This document shows, piece by piece, positions 12,086 through 43,698 of a DNA stretch of 64,000 nucleotides; position 1 is the first letter of the stretch; each line of letters opens with the position of its first letter. This stretch comes from Nectonema munidae (taxonomy: Eukaryota > Nematomorpha > Nectonematoida > Nectonematidae): assembly GCA_030549495.1 (NCBI GenBank), contig JAUIRK010001051.1, forward strand, positions 744,001 to 808,000. The letters are read 5' to 3'. The notes beneath the pieces were generated by a model, which had not been told where the DNA came from, searched no databases, and saw only the letters and a program-made list of their open reading frames with translations. Position numbers and translations under genes: made by a program.

Positions 12086-13009
12086 CTGGATCGTTTTCTG
12101 TATGAAGAAATTATTAAGTCACTTTTGGTTGAAGACCCGACTCCTGCGATTAACTGGATGAAGCAGCAGAATCTTTTGAGAACAGAACTGAAATGCCGTC
12201 AATGTAGCAAGTTGATGAACTGGACAAAACGTTCTTCAATTCAAGACAAATATATCTGGAAGTGTCAAGTTAAGGAATGCAGTAAATATAAGCAATACGA
12301 ATCAATTCGTAAAGATTCTTGTTTTTTTTATCGTTCAAAGCTTTCTTTGCAAAAGTGGTTAGAAGGAATATTTTACTGGTGTCAGGAACTGAGTGTTTTG
12401 CAGACTATGCAGTTATTGAATGTTTCAAAAGTGACAGTTATTCACATGTTTAGTTTTTTTCGTGAAATTTCTATGAAACATTTTGAAAGCAATCCAATTA
12501 AGCTTGGTGGATCAGGCATAACGTTACAGATTGATGAATCTTGTTTTAGTCATAAACCAAAACACCATAGGGGACGTTATGCTCAGAAACCTCTATGGGT
12601 ATTTGAAATAGTTGATCCTACTTTATCACCATCCTACGATTATATGGATATAGTCGACTCGCGCAATGCCGAAACACTGTTGCCTATAATTAGAAAAGTA
12701 GTTGTGCCTGGATCAATTATTCATAGTGATCAATGGAAGGATACAGGAACATTCAAAGAGACATTCCTTGGACTTACGCATCATACTGTTAGCCACTCAT
12801 TGAATTTTATTGATAGGACTACCGGCGTTCATACACAAGCAATGGAGAGCTGTTGGAAGAAACACAAAAAAAGAATAAAACAAATGATCGGATGTAAAAG
12901 AGAATTTCTGAACTCTTATTTGCATGAATTCATGTGGAACGAACGAAACAAGTACGACAAATTTCATAGATTTTGTAACACCATTGCAGCACAATATCAA
13001 TTTTATTAA
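12086..13009 (+). CDS. Merlin transposase (ISXO2/IS1595-like DDE)
   Basis: This frame encodes a transposase of the Merlin superfamily, the eukaryotic relatives of bacterial IS1595. Numbering from the TTG at 12125 gives 294 residues. A zinc ribbon comes first (C24-x2-C27 and C47-x4-C52). The catalytic domain has Asp137 in LQIDESC, Asp202 in IHSDQWKD and Glu241 in AMESCW, the DDE triad. SKLSLQKWLEGIFYW before it is the usual helical region. Length fits the family (about 300). The frame is open from 12062 but has no ATG before 12158, so the start is unclear: it may be lost, supplied by splicing, or non-ATG. No stop or frameshift interrupts it, suggesting fairly recent activity. Clear terminal inverted repeats were not found. 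Confidence 0.88.
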   Translation: MDRFLYEEIIKSLLVEDPTPAINWMKQQNLLRTELKCRQCSKLMNWTKRSSIQDKYIWKCQVKECSKYKQYESIRKDSCFFYRSKLSLQKWLEGIFYWCQELSVLQTMQLLNVSKVTVIHMFSFFREISMKHFESNPIKLGGSGITLQIDESCFSHKPKHHRGRYAQKPLWVFEIVDPTLSPSYDYMDIVDSRNAETLLPIIRKVVVPGSIIHSDQWKDTGTFKETFLGLTHHTVSHSLNFIDRTTGVHTQAMESCWKKHKKRIKQMIGCKREFLNSYLHEFMWNERNKYDKFHRFCNTIAAQYQFY

Positions 13010-13805
13010 ACTTAATAATAAATTTGTCATTTCAATATATAATTTTATTTTCTAATATAACAATATCAATTTTATTAAATTAAATGCTTCCATCACTAAG
13101 GCATCTGCCGTCAACTAGATTATTTGAGAGGTAACTTAGATGGATAATACAAATATTTTACTTTAAAAATTTCTTTCCCTCTAAAAATTTTAAAGTGTTA
13201 AGGGGTTTGCCGTAGGTAAAACTGGCCTACTAGGAAAAATCGCCGTAAGACAATTTTGCCGTAAAACAAGTGTTTGTGATAAAAACAGTTTGGTTTCTGA
13301 AGTTTAAAAAAATACAATGTAGAAAAGTTGACAGAATAATGGGAAAATTGTTGCAGCTATAGAAGAGATACAAGCTTTCGTTTTAATTATTATTTACGTT
13401 TTTGTTCAAGTAAAGCATTTTGCTATAACGACTGACATAGAGTTAGTTGAAAAAAGATGAAAAAACGAAAAAAATAATTACAGGCATCTTGAAATATTGA
13501 GGGGAGAGGGGTGGCTTCAAGGTCTTCAAAAGGAGAACAAATTTTTCCGAATTCCTACTCCTCTCTTGTCTATTCTATTTCATTCTTAATTAAGCGCAAT
13601 GTAAACGTTAACCTTAATGGCCCTATTAAGCCTAACGTCAACAATGAATGAGGACTTATATATAGCTCCTTCTTCCTCACTTCAAGATGCGCACCATCTC
13701 CAAATTGTGTGTAGAAAAGGGGTAAAGATATCATTTAACAATAAAAAAATTGAAAATGTTATTGAATGAAAAAAAATCATTCATCAGAAAAAGTTATAGA
13801 GCTTC
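13010..13805. other. Intergenic DNA with a possible element end
   Basis: Near 13207-13275 phrases such as GCCGTAGGTAAAACTGG, AAAATCGCCGTAAGAC and TTTTGCCGTAAAAC repeat, resembling the repeated-phrase ends of the foldback elements at 2135 and 53136. No partner end and no gene were recognised. Confidence 0.4.
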
Positions 13806-15095
13806 AACAAAAACTAAAAAATTTTGCAGCATAACTTAAGTTTTTTGAAAACTAATTTGACGTATCCGCTACGCCATGCTCTATGGGTGGCATGGCAGGT
13901 TGGTTGAGATGATGGACTCAGCACGGAAGCCTCTGGGTTCGATTCTTCATCGATACCAATTTGTTCATAGTTTGACATAAGCGGTAGATCAGTGCCTATA
14001 AAAATTTGCTACATAATTAACATAAGAGAGAAATGAGACAAAATATACTAATAAAGCAATTTTCACTATTTTAAAACGAAACTGTCTGTTCTTAGAATAA
14101 TTTCAAAATAATAGGAGGCATAAAGAATGAGAGTTTATATGATATTTTCAAGTTTTTATAAGCAGCAAAAGCTAGGGTCATTTGGTAACACTTATATTTT
14201 TTACATATTGTGAGGAATCATAGTAACAAAAATGGTAGTTTAATCACTTTCATAAAATTATTTAAGCGTTTTTTTGACTATTTCTCTGTCTACAAATAAA
14301 ATTCTGACAGCTGTCATAAATAGATCAAGTACATTTTTAACCACTGAAACATTTTGTTTCGATATTATATTCTTATTATAATAATCAACAAATTTTCGTA
14401 AAAAAAAGATCTAATTATGTACAGTGTTACTTACAAAATTTAACAATTGAACCTTGAAAAAAATAGGGTATTTTAGCTTTTAAACGAAATAGCTAGTCAA
14501 AATATTCATTCCCAAATATCTATTGTTGAAAAAAATTTCTTGACTTGAAAAAATTAGTTTTCAAATGTTATAAAATGTAACAAACGTATTGATAAAGATT
14601 AAAAGTGACCTTTGTTTTCTCTCATTTAAAAACATAAACAAATTTTCATTTTTGCAAAATGTTGGATGTATTGATGGAACTAAATTTTTACCAAAAATCT
14701 CAGTGATTAATTTGAATAGCTGAAGAGAGCTTGGATGAGAGAAAAGAGCTTGAATGAGAGAAGAGAGATGATTGAATGAGAGAAGAGAGCTTGAGGTTTC
14801 GAGTTTTAGCAGAGAAAGCGAAAGGCAAAAACAGAGAAGGAGAGAGAGAAATAGAATCACTGTGATAGAAGAAGATGAGAAAAATCTGGTGGATCATCAA
14901 CATGTGTTTGCTCAAAAATACTATAAGACCCTTTGAGACACTGTGATAAACATTGCTTACTTATTGTGTGCATATTGAAACACTGGATTATTATTATTAT
15001 ATAGCTCCCACATCGTTTGTAAAATATGTTCGATAGGAATTTCAGAGCAGCTTGGTATGATGTTTGCTTGACTCGAAAGTCTGCATTCCCTCTTT
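13806..15095 (+). repeat. 1.3-kb interspersed repeat, copy 1 (inverted partner at 51063-52655)
   Basis: About 1.3 kb matches, as reverse complement, the segment 51063-52655. The shared order is a tRNA-like head (GGTTGGTTGAGATGATGG then GGGTTCGATTC, 13900-13955), the word GACAGCTGTCATAAATAGATC, a GAAACATTTTGTTTCG palindrome, a purine-rich run of GAGAGAAGAGAGC phrases (14715-14865) and an end near ATGTTCGATAGGAATTTCAG. There is no believable reading frame. The head has box A- and B-like words, so a SINE-like or composite retroposed origin is possible; the family is not recognised. Confidence 0.8.
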
Positions 15096-15878
15096 TATTC
15101 TCTTATCTTACATTATCATGTATTCGAATGATCATTACGTCCTATAATGCGATCATCATTCATAAAAGCAACCCTTACCTATACAAAATTATTGGGAAAA
15201 GGGGGGGGGGCGAGGGTCTATAAATTATTTCTTTACTGCGGTATTTGCATTACTCAGAGCCGTATTCACTTATTTTTTTAAGTCATTATTGTAAAACTGA
15301 CCCCTGTCTTATACCTAGTGTTTTTGAAAATGTCAATTCCCGCAATCCTTATTTGAATGGAAAGTTCGGGTTGTGTGTTTGTATTATATACACATGTATA
15401 CTATATACAAAATATTAGTTAAGTTAAATATTAATGCAAAAACTTGAATATAAAAATCGTCTACTTGTGGACCTAGTGATTTAGTATCAAAAGTTTTACT
15501 TTCCTTAGATGCAATTCCGACATAACAAAAAAAGCTTTTGGAATCCCGGGAGCAAAAACAATGAAAAATTCTTTTTTTTTCTAGATATTTTAAACAACCA
15601 CAATTGTTTGATACACTATCAATATATTTTTTATATAAAATTTTGATTTAGTGGAGGGGTCGACCCTCAATTAACTCTTGCGGACCTCAATTTTCAGCGA
15701 TGATCCTTTTTAAATGGAATTGTAAATATTTAAAGCATACGATTTCCATTTCTTGGTACATCGGTGCTGCACTGCTCTTCAAAGGGTTAAAATGGCCTTT
15801 GAAAGAGCGTTTTAATCGCACCTCCAACTGCTGCAGGGTGTTTTGGGTGTGTCGCTCACGTTTTTCATTCCCTTCTAG
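15096..15878. other. Upstream flank of the first GPCR coding exon
   Basis: AT-rich with a poly-G run near 15200. The end, TTTTTCATTCCCTTCTAG at 15861-15878, has the form of a splice acceptor, so the translated exon probably begins at 15879 with some 88 bases of 5' UTR. Confidence 0.45.
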
Positions 15879-15966
15879 ACTGTTGTGGTGAGAAGTGTTC
15901 TTTCTCTCTTGCTGCTTCTGCTTACTCGAGCACCCGCCGCCCAAGCAAGAGCCGGCGAGACGGAGC

Positions 15967-35770
<19,804 letters not shown>

Positions 35771-36280
35771 CTCCGCGAAGCGCGGCTCCCCTCCCAAATT
35801 GTTTCAATGCAATACGCGTTTGTTGTGCACTGCGCAGATACGCGCGCGCGCGCATACGCCAACACGTTCCTTCTCTGTGAAGTGCGTCTTCATCGCGAGT
35901 ATTCCTTACCCCAAAATGTGGTGAATTGTGCAAAGATCATTCTTCTTCAAATGTCCTAAAAGCAGAGTGCATCCTACGCATTCGAAGAACGCTGAGCAAG
36001 CCACCCACAAGCGCTGCTGTATATAGTTAAAATCAATGTGTTTCTAAGTGTTGTTTCATATGGACTATGCGCGATAGCCACAACACACGTTCTCAATGCA
36101 TACATATGTTGTGTATACTACGCACAATGCGTTTTATTGTAATTACAATTAACTGCGTGTATCGTGTATATCGACACGCGAATATACTCTTTCTTTTATT
36201 TTGGAATGCTTGCAAAGTACCACTCAACCTGAAAGAAAATTTCTATCGTCATCTACAAAATACTTCATATTTTAAATAAA
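35771..36280 (+). other. GPCR 3' untranslated region
   Basis: It runs from the stop to an AATAAA at 36275-36280 (inferred end). It contains a short CG-alternating run (about 35842-35852). Confidence 0.55.
36275..36280 (+). terminator. Polyadenylation signal AATAAA of the GPCR gene
   Basis: First canonical AATAAA after the stop codon, 505 bases downstream. Confidence 0.5.
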
Positions 36281-37622
36281 ACTTTTTCCATTTAACATTG
36301 TCAATAGTGTCACGATTCTTAAAACAAGTGTGCCTGTTGTTAGCCTAAATCACACATTGCATCAAAACGAGAACTTTTATCAAGGACTTCTTTTCTTATT
36401 TATTACTTCAAAAACTCCACTTTTCATAATGTACTTTTTTTAAGTTATTTGAAATTGGGATTATAAGCTCAGTTTATATGTGATTGGTCAGCTATTTATC
36501 TTTTGAAGACCTGTCAATTGAAGATAATTCTAATGAGTCGAAAAATCTTTTTGCTATACCTATACTATTTACCAGAGCAATCAGATCTTTCATTTAGATT
36601 CATTAGATTCAGAATTCCCGTTACAAAAAACTGAAGTTACTTGATCTCTTTAAGGATTTAAAATTTTTATGAAACTACTAGTCAACCCATTTAGCCGAAA
36701 ACCTGCTCTATTATCACAGACCTAGAAGAACTAATTGTTGAGAAACGTGTCAAACAAAAACAAACAACCATTGAAAGATTTTTAAAACGTTAGTTCTTTC
36801 AATATTTTTGTTATAATAAAAATTCATCTTTTTTTTTAATTGCTTTATACTATAATGCCAATCTTTAGAAGTAGTTTATAATATTTTGAAACTTCAAAAT
36901 AAATTGTTTAAATTACTACTTTTCATGAGTCATTAGGTCAAATTTTTTTAAAAGTCTACATTTTAGAATTGAAATTTCAAAAAATAGTATAAACTTGTAT
37001 CAAAAACATAGGTAATATTATTATGTATGCTGATGACGTTCAAACATTTGTTTCAAGTTTCTATCGTCCACTCTCATTTTTCTTCAACATCTTGTCCATA
37101 CCACCTCGCCCTTCAATTCTTGAACCATTTCGTTTACAGTGATGCCATCTTTCTCCCCCTTTCAAATTCTTGTATTGCACTTCTTTGTCACCCTTCTTCT
37201 TGGATTCAACTCAAGCCTCGGTCATTGTCCTCAACTTAAATATATTCTAAATTCTTTGAACTCAGTACTAATTTTTCTGCTCAGTTTTTGTAATCAACAT
37301 TCAAGAAAATTTCATTGGTCATTTTTGTCAAATATTTTTTAACCTAAAAAATCATATTTTTTTAAGAAGAAGAAATTTATTGTTAAAATAAAAAACAAAG
37401 CATAATAAAGATTGAGGAGTTTGGCATTTCCATAGTTGGCAAGGCAACAAGCAAAAAAAATGAAGCAATCTTAGAAGTCATGTCTAAGGGATAAGAAAAC
37501 TATCCATCGAGAAGGCAAAACTTCTTTGTTGAGAAAACATTCAGGAAGAAACAAAGTGATATTTCCGGGAACAATAAAATTTACTAGTTGAAATAATAGT
37601 TAACAAAGATTAATATTTATAA
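36281..37622. other. Intergenic AT-rich DNA
   Basis: No gene was supported. At 37022-37060 a frame reads MYADDVQTFVS, which resembles the YADD box of a reverse transcriptase. The flanking translation does not follow the family, so it is at best a LINE scrap. Confidence 0.4.
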
Positions 37623-38058
37623 CAGTGGTTCCCAACCTTTTTTATCCCTTTTTCAGTCACTTTTTTTTACCTGTGGACCCCTACAACTGAATAGTTTGAG
37701 CCAACAAAATTAATCAAAGATTTTTATGCAAAAAATGATTGTAGTCATCTGATTAAATCGTATGCTTATTCATATGAAATCAGAAAAATCGTAAAGCCTG
37801 ACATAAAATGTGAATAAAATTTTTTTTCAATTAAAATATAAATTTTTCAAAAATATTGTAACTAATAAAAAGCATATATAAACATTCAAAATATAAAACT
37901 TTAGAAAAGGGAAGAAAATATTTATTTAAAAAAGCTCTAAATATATATATTTATATTGATTTGGAAAATAGAAGTATATTAAAGGAGATTCAGCATAAGT
38001 AGAGAATTTCCATGGACCCCTTCAAATTCTTCCATGGACCCTCGGTTGGGAACCACTG
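37623..38058. mobile_element. hAT MITE (436 bp) with perfect 8-bp target duplication
   Basis: Ends are CAGTGGTTCCCAACC and GGTTGGGAACCACTG, perfectly inverted. Flanks are ATTTATAA at 37615-37622 and again at 38059-38066. The ends are of the Charlie/hAT5-like type. There is no coding content. Confidence 0.93.
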
Positions 38059-38066
38059 ATTTATAA

Positions 38067-39915
38067 CAATACTTGAAATTTTTTAAATCACTTGGAAAGA
38101 CAAAGAACGACAACAGATCCAAGGATCAAAAGATCGTTTTTAAAGAAAAGCCCAAAGAAATCTCAAAGATTACTGGGAGAACAAATAACGACAACAGATC
38201 AAGGATCAGAAGATCGTCAAAACCCGGATCAAAACGAAGTTTTCCGAAGTCAACGATGCGCACAAAGGTAATATATGTGCGCATCGACATTGAAATTTTT
38301 TATTTTAATTACAAATTTTATTTGTTTGATTTTAAATAAAGTTTCTCAAAAAAAAAAATTATTTAGATTTGAAGTTAGTCATAAAAAAATATTGAATGGC
38401 AGACAGGAATATTTTACAATGAAATGTTAAACGGAAAACCACTAATAACTATTATTATAAAGTTGAAAATAATTTAAAAAAAACAGAAAATTTAATAATA
38501 ACTGATACACAATTTTTTGATAATTTTTTTAATATTTATGGAATTTCCGAGTTTTTTATTGCCGAGATTCAACGTGCGTAAAAAAACATTACTAAAATTA
38601 GTTTTATGAACTCTAGGTAAATGAATTTTACATTGCTGACGAGTGTAGTCTAAAGCTAGAATTCTTCCTCGCTTCCAGAACTGTATTCAGTGGAAAATTC
38701 TGAGAAAAGAAAATTGTACTAGTAAATGCAGATAATAAATCTTAAAGCATTGGGAATATGGGATGAAATGAGTTGAAAAACGAGAATCAACTATAAAGTG
38801 ATTATCGAAAGAAAATACAGGAAAAAAGCAGTGATCTCAAGAAATTTGATAAGTCAGACTAGAAAAATATCAATAGGGAACGCAGAAATACAACATAGAA
38901 AGCGTAGAAGAGACACATATATAAAAGCTGCATGGAAATAAAGCTCGTGTGCAATCCAACGTTATTCGTATTTCAAGATATAATACATCAATAAAAAATA
39001 CTGTTTCAAAAGTGGTAAATAGAGATAACATTTGGTAAGAGAAATGGCGTAAAGAAACGTGATGATCAATTTTGGTAAACGAAGAAACAGAACATATAAG
39101 AAGTAATCCGTAAACGATTCTTCATCTTTATCCAAAGTTGTTATGATTATTCATATGCATGCGGTATATGAGTTATTTGATAGAACCTGCTAATGATTAT
39201 ATATTTTAAAGATCAGATAATATCTCTTGACACGTTTATGAAAACCAGTATTTTTTCCTTGAAATTCCTATGCTGTTATACTCTCTATGCCTGTAAATGC
39301 AGTGGAAAAGCATACAAATTGATGAAGAAGAGACATTCATCACTAAACAGACAGACAGAGTGAAGTTTTTCGTTTTTGAAATGGAAAACATTTACTAAAT
39401 TTTATAATCAAGCGTCTATCATAATTTTTTAGGTTTTTTTGCTATTGTCAGTAACTGGTAATCGGGTGTTAAGTTACTTGTGGATATTAAACTTGTGGAT
39501 GTTTTCTTGTGGATATTAAACTACCTGCAAGAACATGAAAGGACAGGGAGAACTATACTCATCGCATGTTTAATAAAGCCTTTATCCTCACTTATTGTTC
39601 TTCGCCAGTTATTTAAACCGATGGCCACAAATGCCCTTTCAGATCTGGATGTTATAGTATTGAAACAACTGCATGCGTAACAAAAAGCCCTATCGAGATA
39701 TGCTATGCTCTAACCGAGTGAAGGTTTTATACACCGTGATTCTAAAGACGATCACTTTTAGCGAACCGAATTATTTCTTTTCAAGATCGTAAAAAAAAGA
39801 TTGCATTAGAAGACTCATTGGTATACGGTCAATCTCATTTATTCGACATTAGATCATCCACAAAATCTTATCCGATTCAATTTTGATTCCAAATAATTTC
39901 CCTAATGTTTTCTCT
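38067..39915. other. Intergenic AT-rich DNA
   Basis: At 38100-38215 a phrase of about 30 bp (AACGACAACAGATC...AAGATCGT) occurs twice. Nothing else was recognised. Confidence 0.45.
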
Positions 39916-39985
39916 CCTTTATTCTGACATTCACACTTCGACAACAGAGTCTTCGCCAAAGCTAATGCTCTCACGCCTGTCTCTA
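39916..39985. repeat. Second copy of the 73-bp repeat (see 34268)
   Basis: Direct-orientation copy, three bases shorter. Its flanks are unrelated to those of the first copy. Confidence 0.9.
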
Positions 39986-40299
39986 TGATTTTTTAATCCT
40001 AAAGAGAAATGATGAGATGGTATTTTTATCGCACAACCACTTAATGTAAAATTACGATGGAAACATTTACGCAAATATTCAATACGCCTATCGAGAGAGG
40101 AAAAAGTTGGCACAAAAAGACTACCACCAAGAGCACCATCTACAAGAGAAGGTAGTAATGACACTTCTTAGAGAGATGATGCTGAAACCACTCCTTCCAC
40201 TTATTCAGCAACACCCAAAGCAGCTGACGTGGATTTTCAACCGCTTGGTAGTTTGTCAAGAGAGACACTCATTTACATCGTTAAGTTAAGCGGTACCTT

Positions 40300-40770
40300 T
40301 AGGGGGCGTGAGTAAGGTTTTTTTTACCAGTCATGAACTCGCTGTTTGGTGTCATGATAGAAATATATCGTTGTGTGGAACTGTCAATGGAAGCAGAAGG
40401 TTTGTTCCCAAAGTCTTCAAGCCTGATCACTTGAAAGGACTACATCTTGCAGAATGTAAAAGTAGAGCTATTTATTCTGAATACGCATCGCTCTCCGCCT
40501 ACATACCCAGAAGACATGTTCGTAAAAACTCCAAAGTTGTTTACGTGCTGTCAAGTCAAGTCAGATACCTTCTATCCGTATATGGTTTTTCAAGAGATGC
40601 ATCTGAAGAACAATCGCCTTCGATGAAGGGTGCTTTCCCTATCTGCCTATCTCGAAAGAACAAAACGACAAGGAGGTGTTCAAAGTGCATGAATTTCATT
40701 TACAAAGCGCATTCAAAAACCGCATGTACAAACTATGTTGGAAGTTTGTCTCTCATATCATAACAAAGAC
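40300..40770 (+). pseudogene. piggyBac-like transposase relic, internally shortened
   Basis: The frame reads VFFTSHELAVWCHDRNISLC followed by GTVNGSRRFVPKVFK, then YIPRRHVRKNSKVVYVLSS. This corresponds to the piggyBac segment usually written as ...LARGTYxxGTxRxNRKGxP... and the following W-D-K-R/vlLlS stretch. It then jumps to a cysteine-containing tail (RRCSKCMNFIYKAHSKTAC) like the C-terminal finger. The GGVD-x2-DQ region between is missing, so this is a deleted copy. A TTAA-type MITE with the shared GCAGACGAT word follows at 40942. Confidence 0.65.
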
Positions 40771-40941
40771 ATCATATTATAATAAGGTTTTTTTTAACGC
40801 CATCTATTTTGATTTACTTTTCACATTGAAAAATTTATCAAAAAGTAGGTCAATGTTAGAAGAGCAATCTATTTACAAAAACCTTGAAAAAAGACAAAAT
40901 GTTGATTGTTTTCAAATGAAAAGCAAACATAATTACCAGTT

Positions 40942-41056
40942 TTAACCTTTTCAGGCACAATGCGACACCAGTGTCCAAAAATCGTCTGCTTAATTTATAT
41001 AAAAACTCATTGAGAAAGAAAGCAAATGATAGAAAACCCATGCCTAATAGGGTTAA
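40942..41056. mobile_element. TTAA-ended piggyBac-type MITE, subfamily I
   Basis: 115 bp with ends TTAACCTTTTCAGGCA and TGCCTAATAGGGTTAA. It contains AATCGTCTGC and a decayed GCAAATGAT. It lies about 170 bases after the piggyBac relic. Confidence 0.7.
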
Positions 41057-43143
41057 TATAAGCTGACGCGCTAGACAGGTGGCTTTGAAATCAAAATAAA
41101 ATTAGAGATATAGGAAGTTTAGTGAGGAATTACGAAAGATGGCGCTCCCTTATAAAGGTGGAGCTTTCAAGAGGTTTCAGGGATCACCAAACTACCTAAA
41201 CGGCCCGCAGCCACGTAGTAAGATGAGGAGCGCGAAGTAAGTTTATCCTGCCCGAAAGCAAAATTTTGATTTGTGTCTTACAAGATAAGTATGTATTAGA
41301 AATAAATTGTGTTAATTTCCACTTTTTCGTATCCTCGGTGTAAACTTTGTCACATCCATGGCGAAGATTCAAGGAATTAACACATCCACCCATTTTATGA
41401 TAAACAAAGGGTGTTAAAACTAACTTTGTCCCATTCTATTTTCAACATTTTATAGTCATTCATTACTACAAATTTGTTTCATCCATATTTCGATACAGTG
41501 TACACAGAAAACACGTGCTATAAAATAGCAAAATGTATCCTACGTTTGATTGCTGCAATCAAATGTTGAGAATACTGATTATTTTGTTTAATTATATTTA
41601 TTAAACATAATTAAATTTACATGTTGCTCTAACTCCTGAATTTTTAGATTTATACCCTTTGCTTAACTCTTGTATTATCTGAAAGTCAGAATTAACACCA
41701 CGAATACAATCAAGCAGTTATGAGGAACTCGAGAAATCAGTTGATTCATTAAATGCTATAGAAAGAAGACAGCAATTATTTAGTTTTTAATGTATTTGCT
41801 CTAGGATGTTTTGTCCAATATTTTCTGTTCATTTTTATTCGTGGTGTAGATTCTGACTTTCAGAAGATAATAGAAGAGTTAGTGTCACTCTCATCATGCA
41901 TAACGGCTGGAAAAGCATTTTTGTAGAATTTGAGAAAATTTTGCAAAAATATAATTTTCAAATGAATCAATGATGAGTGTTATAGTTAATGGAGGGGAAA
42001 ATATAGCGGTATTAAAAATGGTTAGTTGGTCAGATTAAAATTAAATTAGAACATATGACAATTCCACGTGCAATTTTTTTATTTTTATGTCTCAAAGAAT
42101 TTTGCTATACAATTACTGAAAGCATTAATCTTGATATTCCTAAAGAAATTAATCTGTGATTTGAATAAACATTTTGCAGATTTGGATAAATTCTGCTTCA
42201 GAACCCATTTGATTGCAACATAAATGCTGTGACACTTCAATTATAGTGAGAACTTATTGACTTACAATCAAATTAAATTCTAAAATAAATCATAGAAAAA
42301 AAACTCTTGGAACTTTGTTGTTGTTTACCTCAAACTGATTTCCAAAACTCTAAGAAATTTGCTGCTAGATACTCTAATGATACAACGTATGTTTGTTAAT
42401 AAACATCTTTAAAAATGAAGTATAAGTCAACTTACCGAATAAGACTGATTGATGAACCTTTAACAGCACTACTTTTGATTGGATGCAGCGATTTAATCAT
42501 TTTTATAAATCCCATTAATTGTTTACTATGCAGTTTTGTATGATATTTACTCAGATATTTTGACTATTATTCTTAATTATTTTTCTTTTGTTTGAAGATT
42601 TTTTAAATAAAATTAAGTTTGCTTTATATAGTTTTGAACAAGTATTGATAAGAATTTCATAATGTCAGTGTTTTTGACTTTTCAATATTTGGGCCCGCGT
42701 TTTTTAACTTTTCGGTAATTCGGTGCGCTTCCAAAAAAGTTTGGTAACCCATAGAGACTATATTTAAAGTCTAACCAATTTACTTATGGGCAATGCGATT
42801 TTTTCAATTATAAACGCGGCAAATGTGAATTGGCCAAATTTCGGACTAGGAGAGTCATTTTTGAGGATTGGAGTGTAAATTTACGCTACCAGCATTACAG
42901 TATTTCTTTGAACAAGTTTGATTGTTTTTGGAGAGAATTTAATCAATCCACTTCAAAATTTACCAATTTGACCTTTTTTTAAAGTCAATGTGTTGGTGAA
43001 GGAGCGCCGTACATTCTAAACGACAATCAGATATTCATGGAACAAATACGTGAACCTGAATGCAAAAGTCAAACGTCAGTGAATTTCACTTGACAAGATT
43101 ATCTAGTGCGTATGCCAGAAGAACTCGTGAAATCGTAAAACAT
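41057..43143. other. Intergenic DNA between the two host genes
   Basis: Apart from the foldback element at 41661-41884, nothing was recognised. It lies between the 3' end of the EcR gene and the 40.3-41.0 kb transposon cluster. Confidence 0.5.
41661..41884. repeat. Foldback element with ~45-bp inverted arms
   Basis: The left arm (TAACTCTTGTATTATC, CTGAAAGTCAGAAT, ACACCACGAATA) recurs inverted on the right (TTCGTGGTGTAGATTCTGAC, TTTCAGAAGATAATAGAAGA). The loop is about 130 bp. It is noncoding; superfamily unknown. Confidence 0.75.
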
Positions 43144-43149
43144 TTTATT
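43144..43149 (-). terminator. Possible polyadenylation signal of the EcR gene
   Basis: TTTATT on the + strand, hence AATAAA on the coding strand, about 550 bases after the stop codon. Confidence 0.4.
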
Positions 43150-43698
43150 ATATCATATGATTATTTTATAAAAAAAACAATTTACAAAATAATAGTAAAA
43201 AATAAAGTGAAAAAGGACTTTCATCATCTGACATAAAATCGATCATATCAATTTTAAATAGGCCCAAAATAAAAACAAGAAAATATATGATAAAATCATA
43301 ATGATGATGAGGTGTTGATGATGTAGATAGATGATGTATCGCTTACACAGCAGCATATGCACGCATTGTCTTCTGAAACGTGGACAAGATTCGTAAGCAT
43401 GAACAAGAACGAGTAGAAAATAATACAGGGAACTGGATAAATGCACGTGTCAAAACAACTTCAAAAGATAGCGTAAGTAAAAATAAATAGCAATAACTAG
43501 GAATACTATGCGTGAGGTGGTTAATGCGCATGCAGAAGGGGGAGGTGGCGGGTGGGCGTGGTTGCGATCACAGAGTGTTTGTAGCGAAAATAGTAAAAAG
43601 GAAGGATACAATTAAATTCACCAGAACCTTGGGATGGAGGAGCCGAGATTATCTAGGAAGTCACCAAGCGCATGCAGTTGTATCAGAGAACGCGACTA

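Noticed and set aside
37022-37070. YADD box suggesting a reverse transcriptase
   Set aside because: Only four to eight residues fit and the surrounding frames do not follow the family order.
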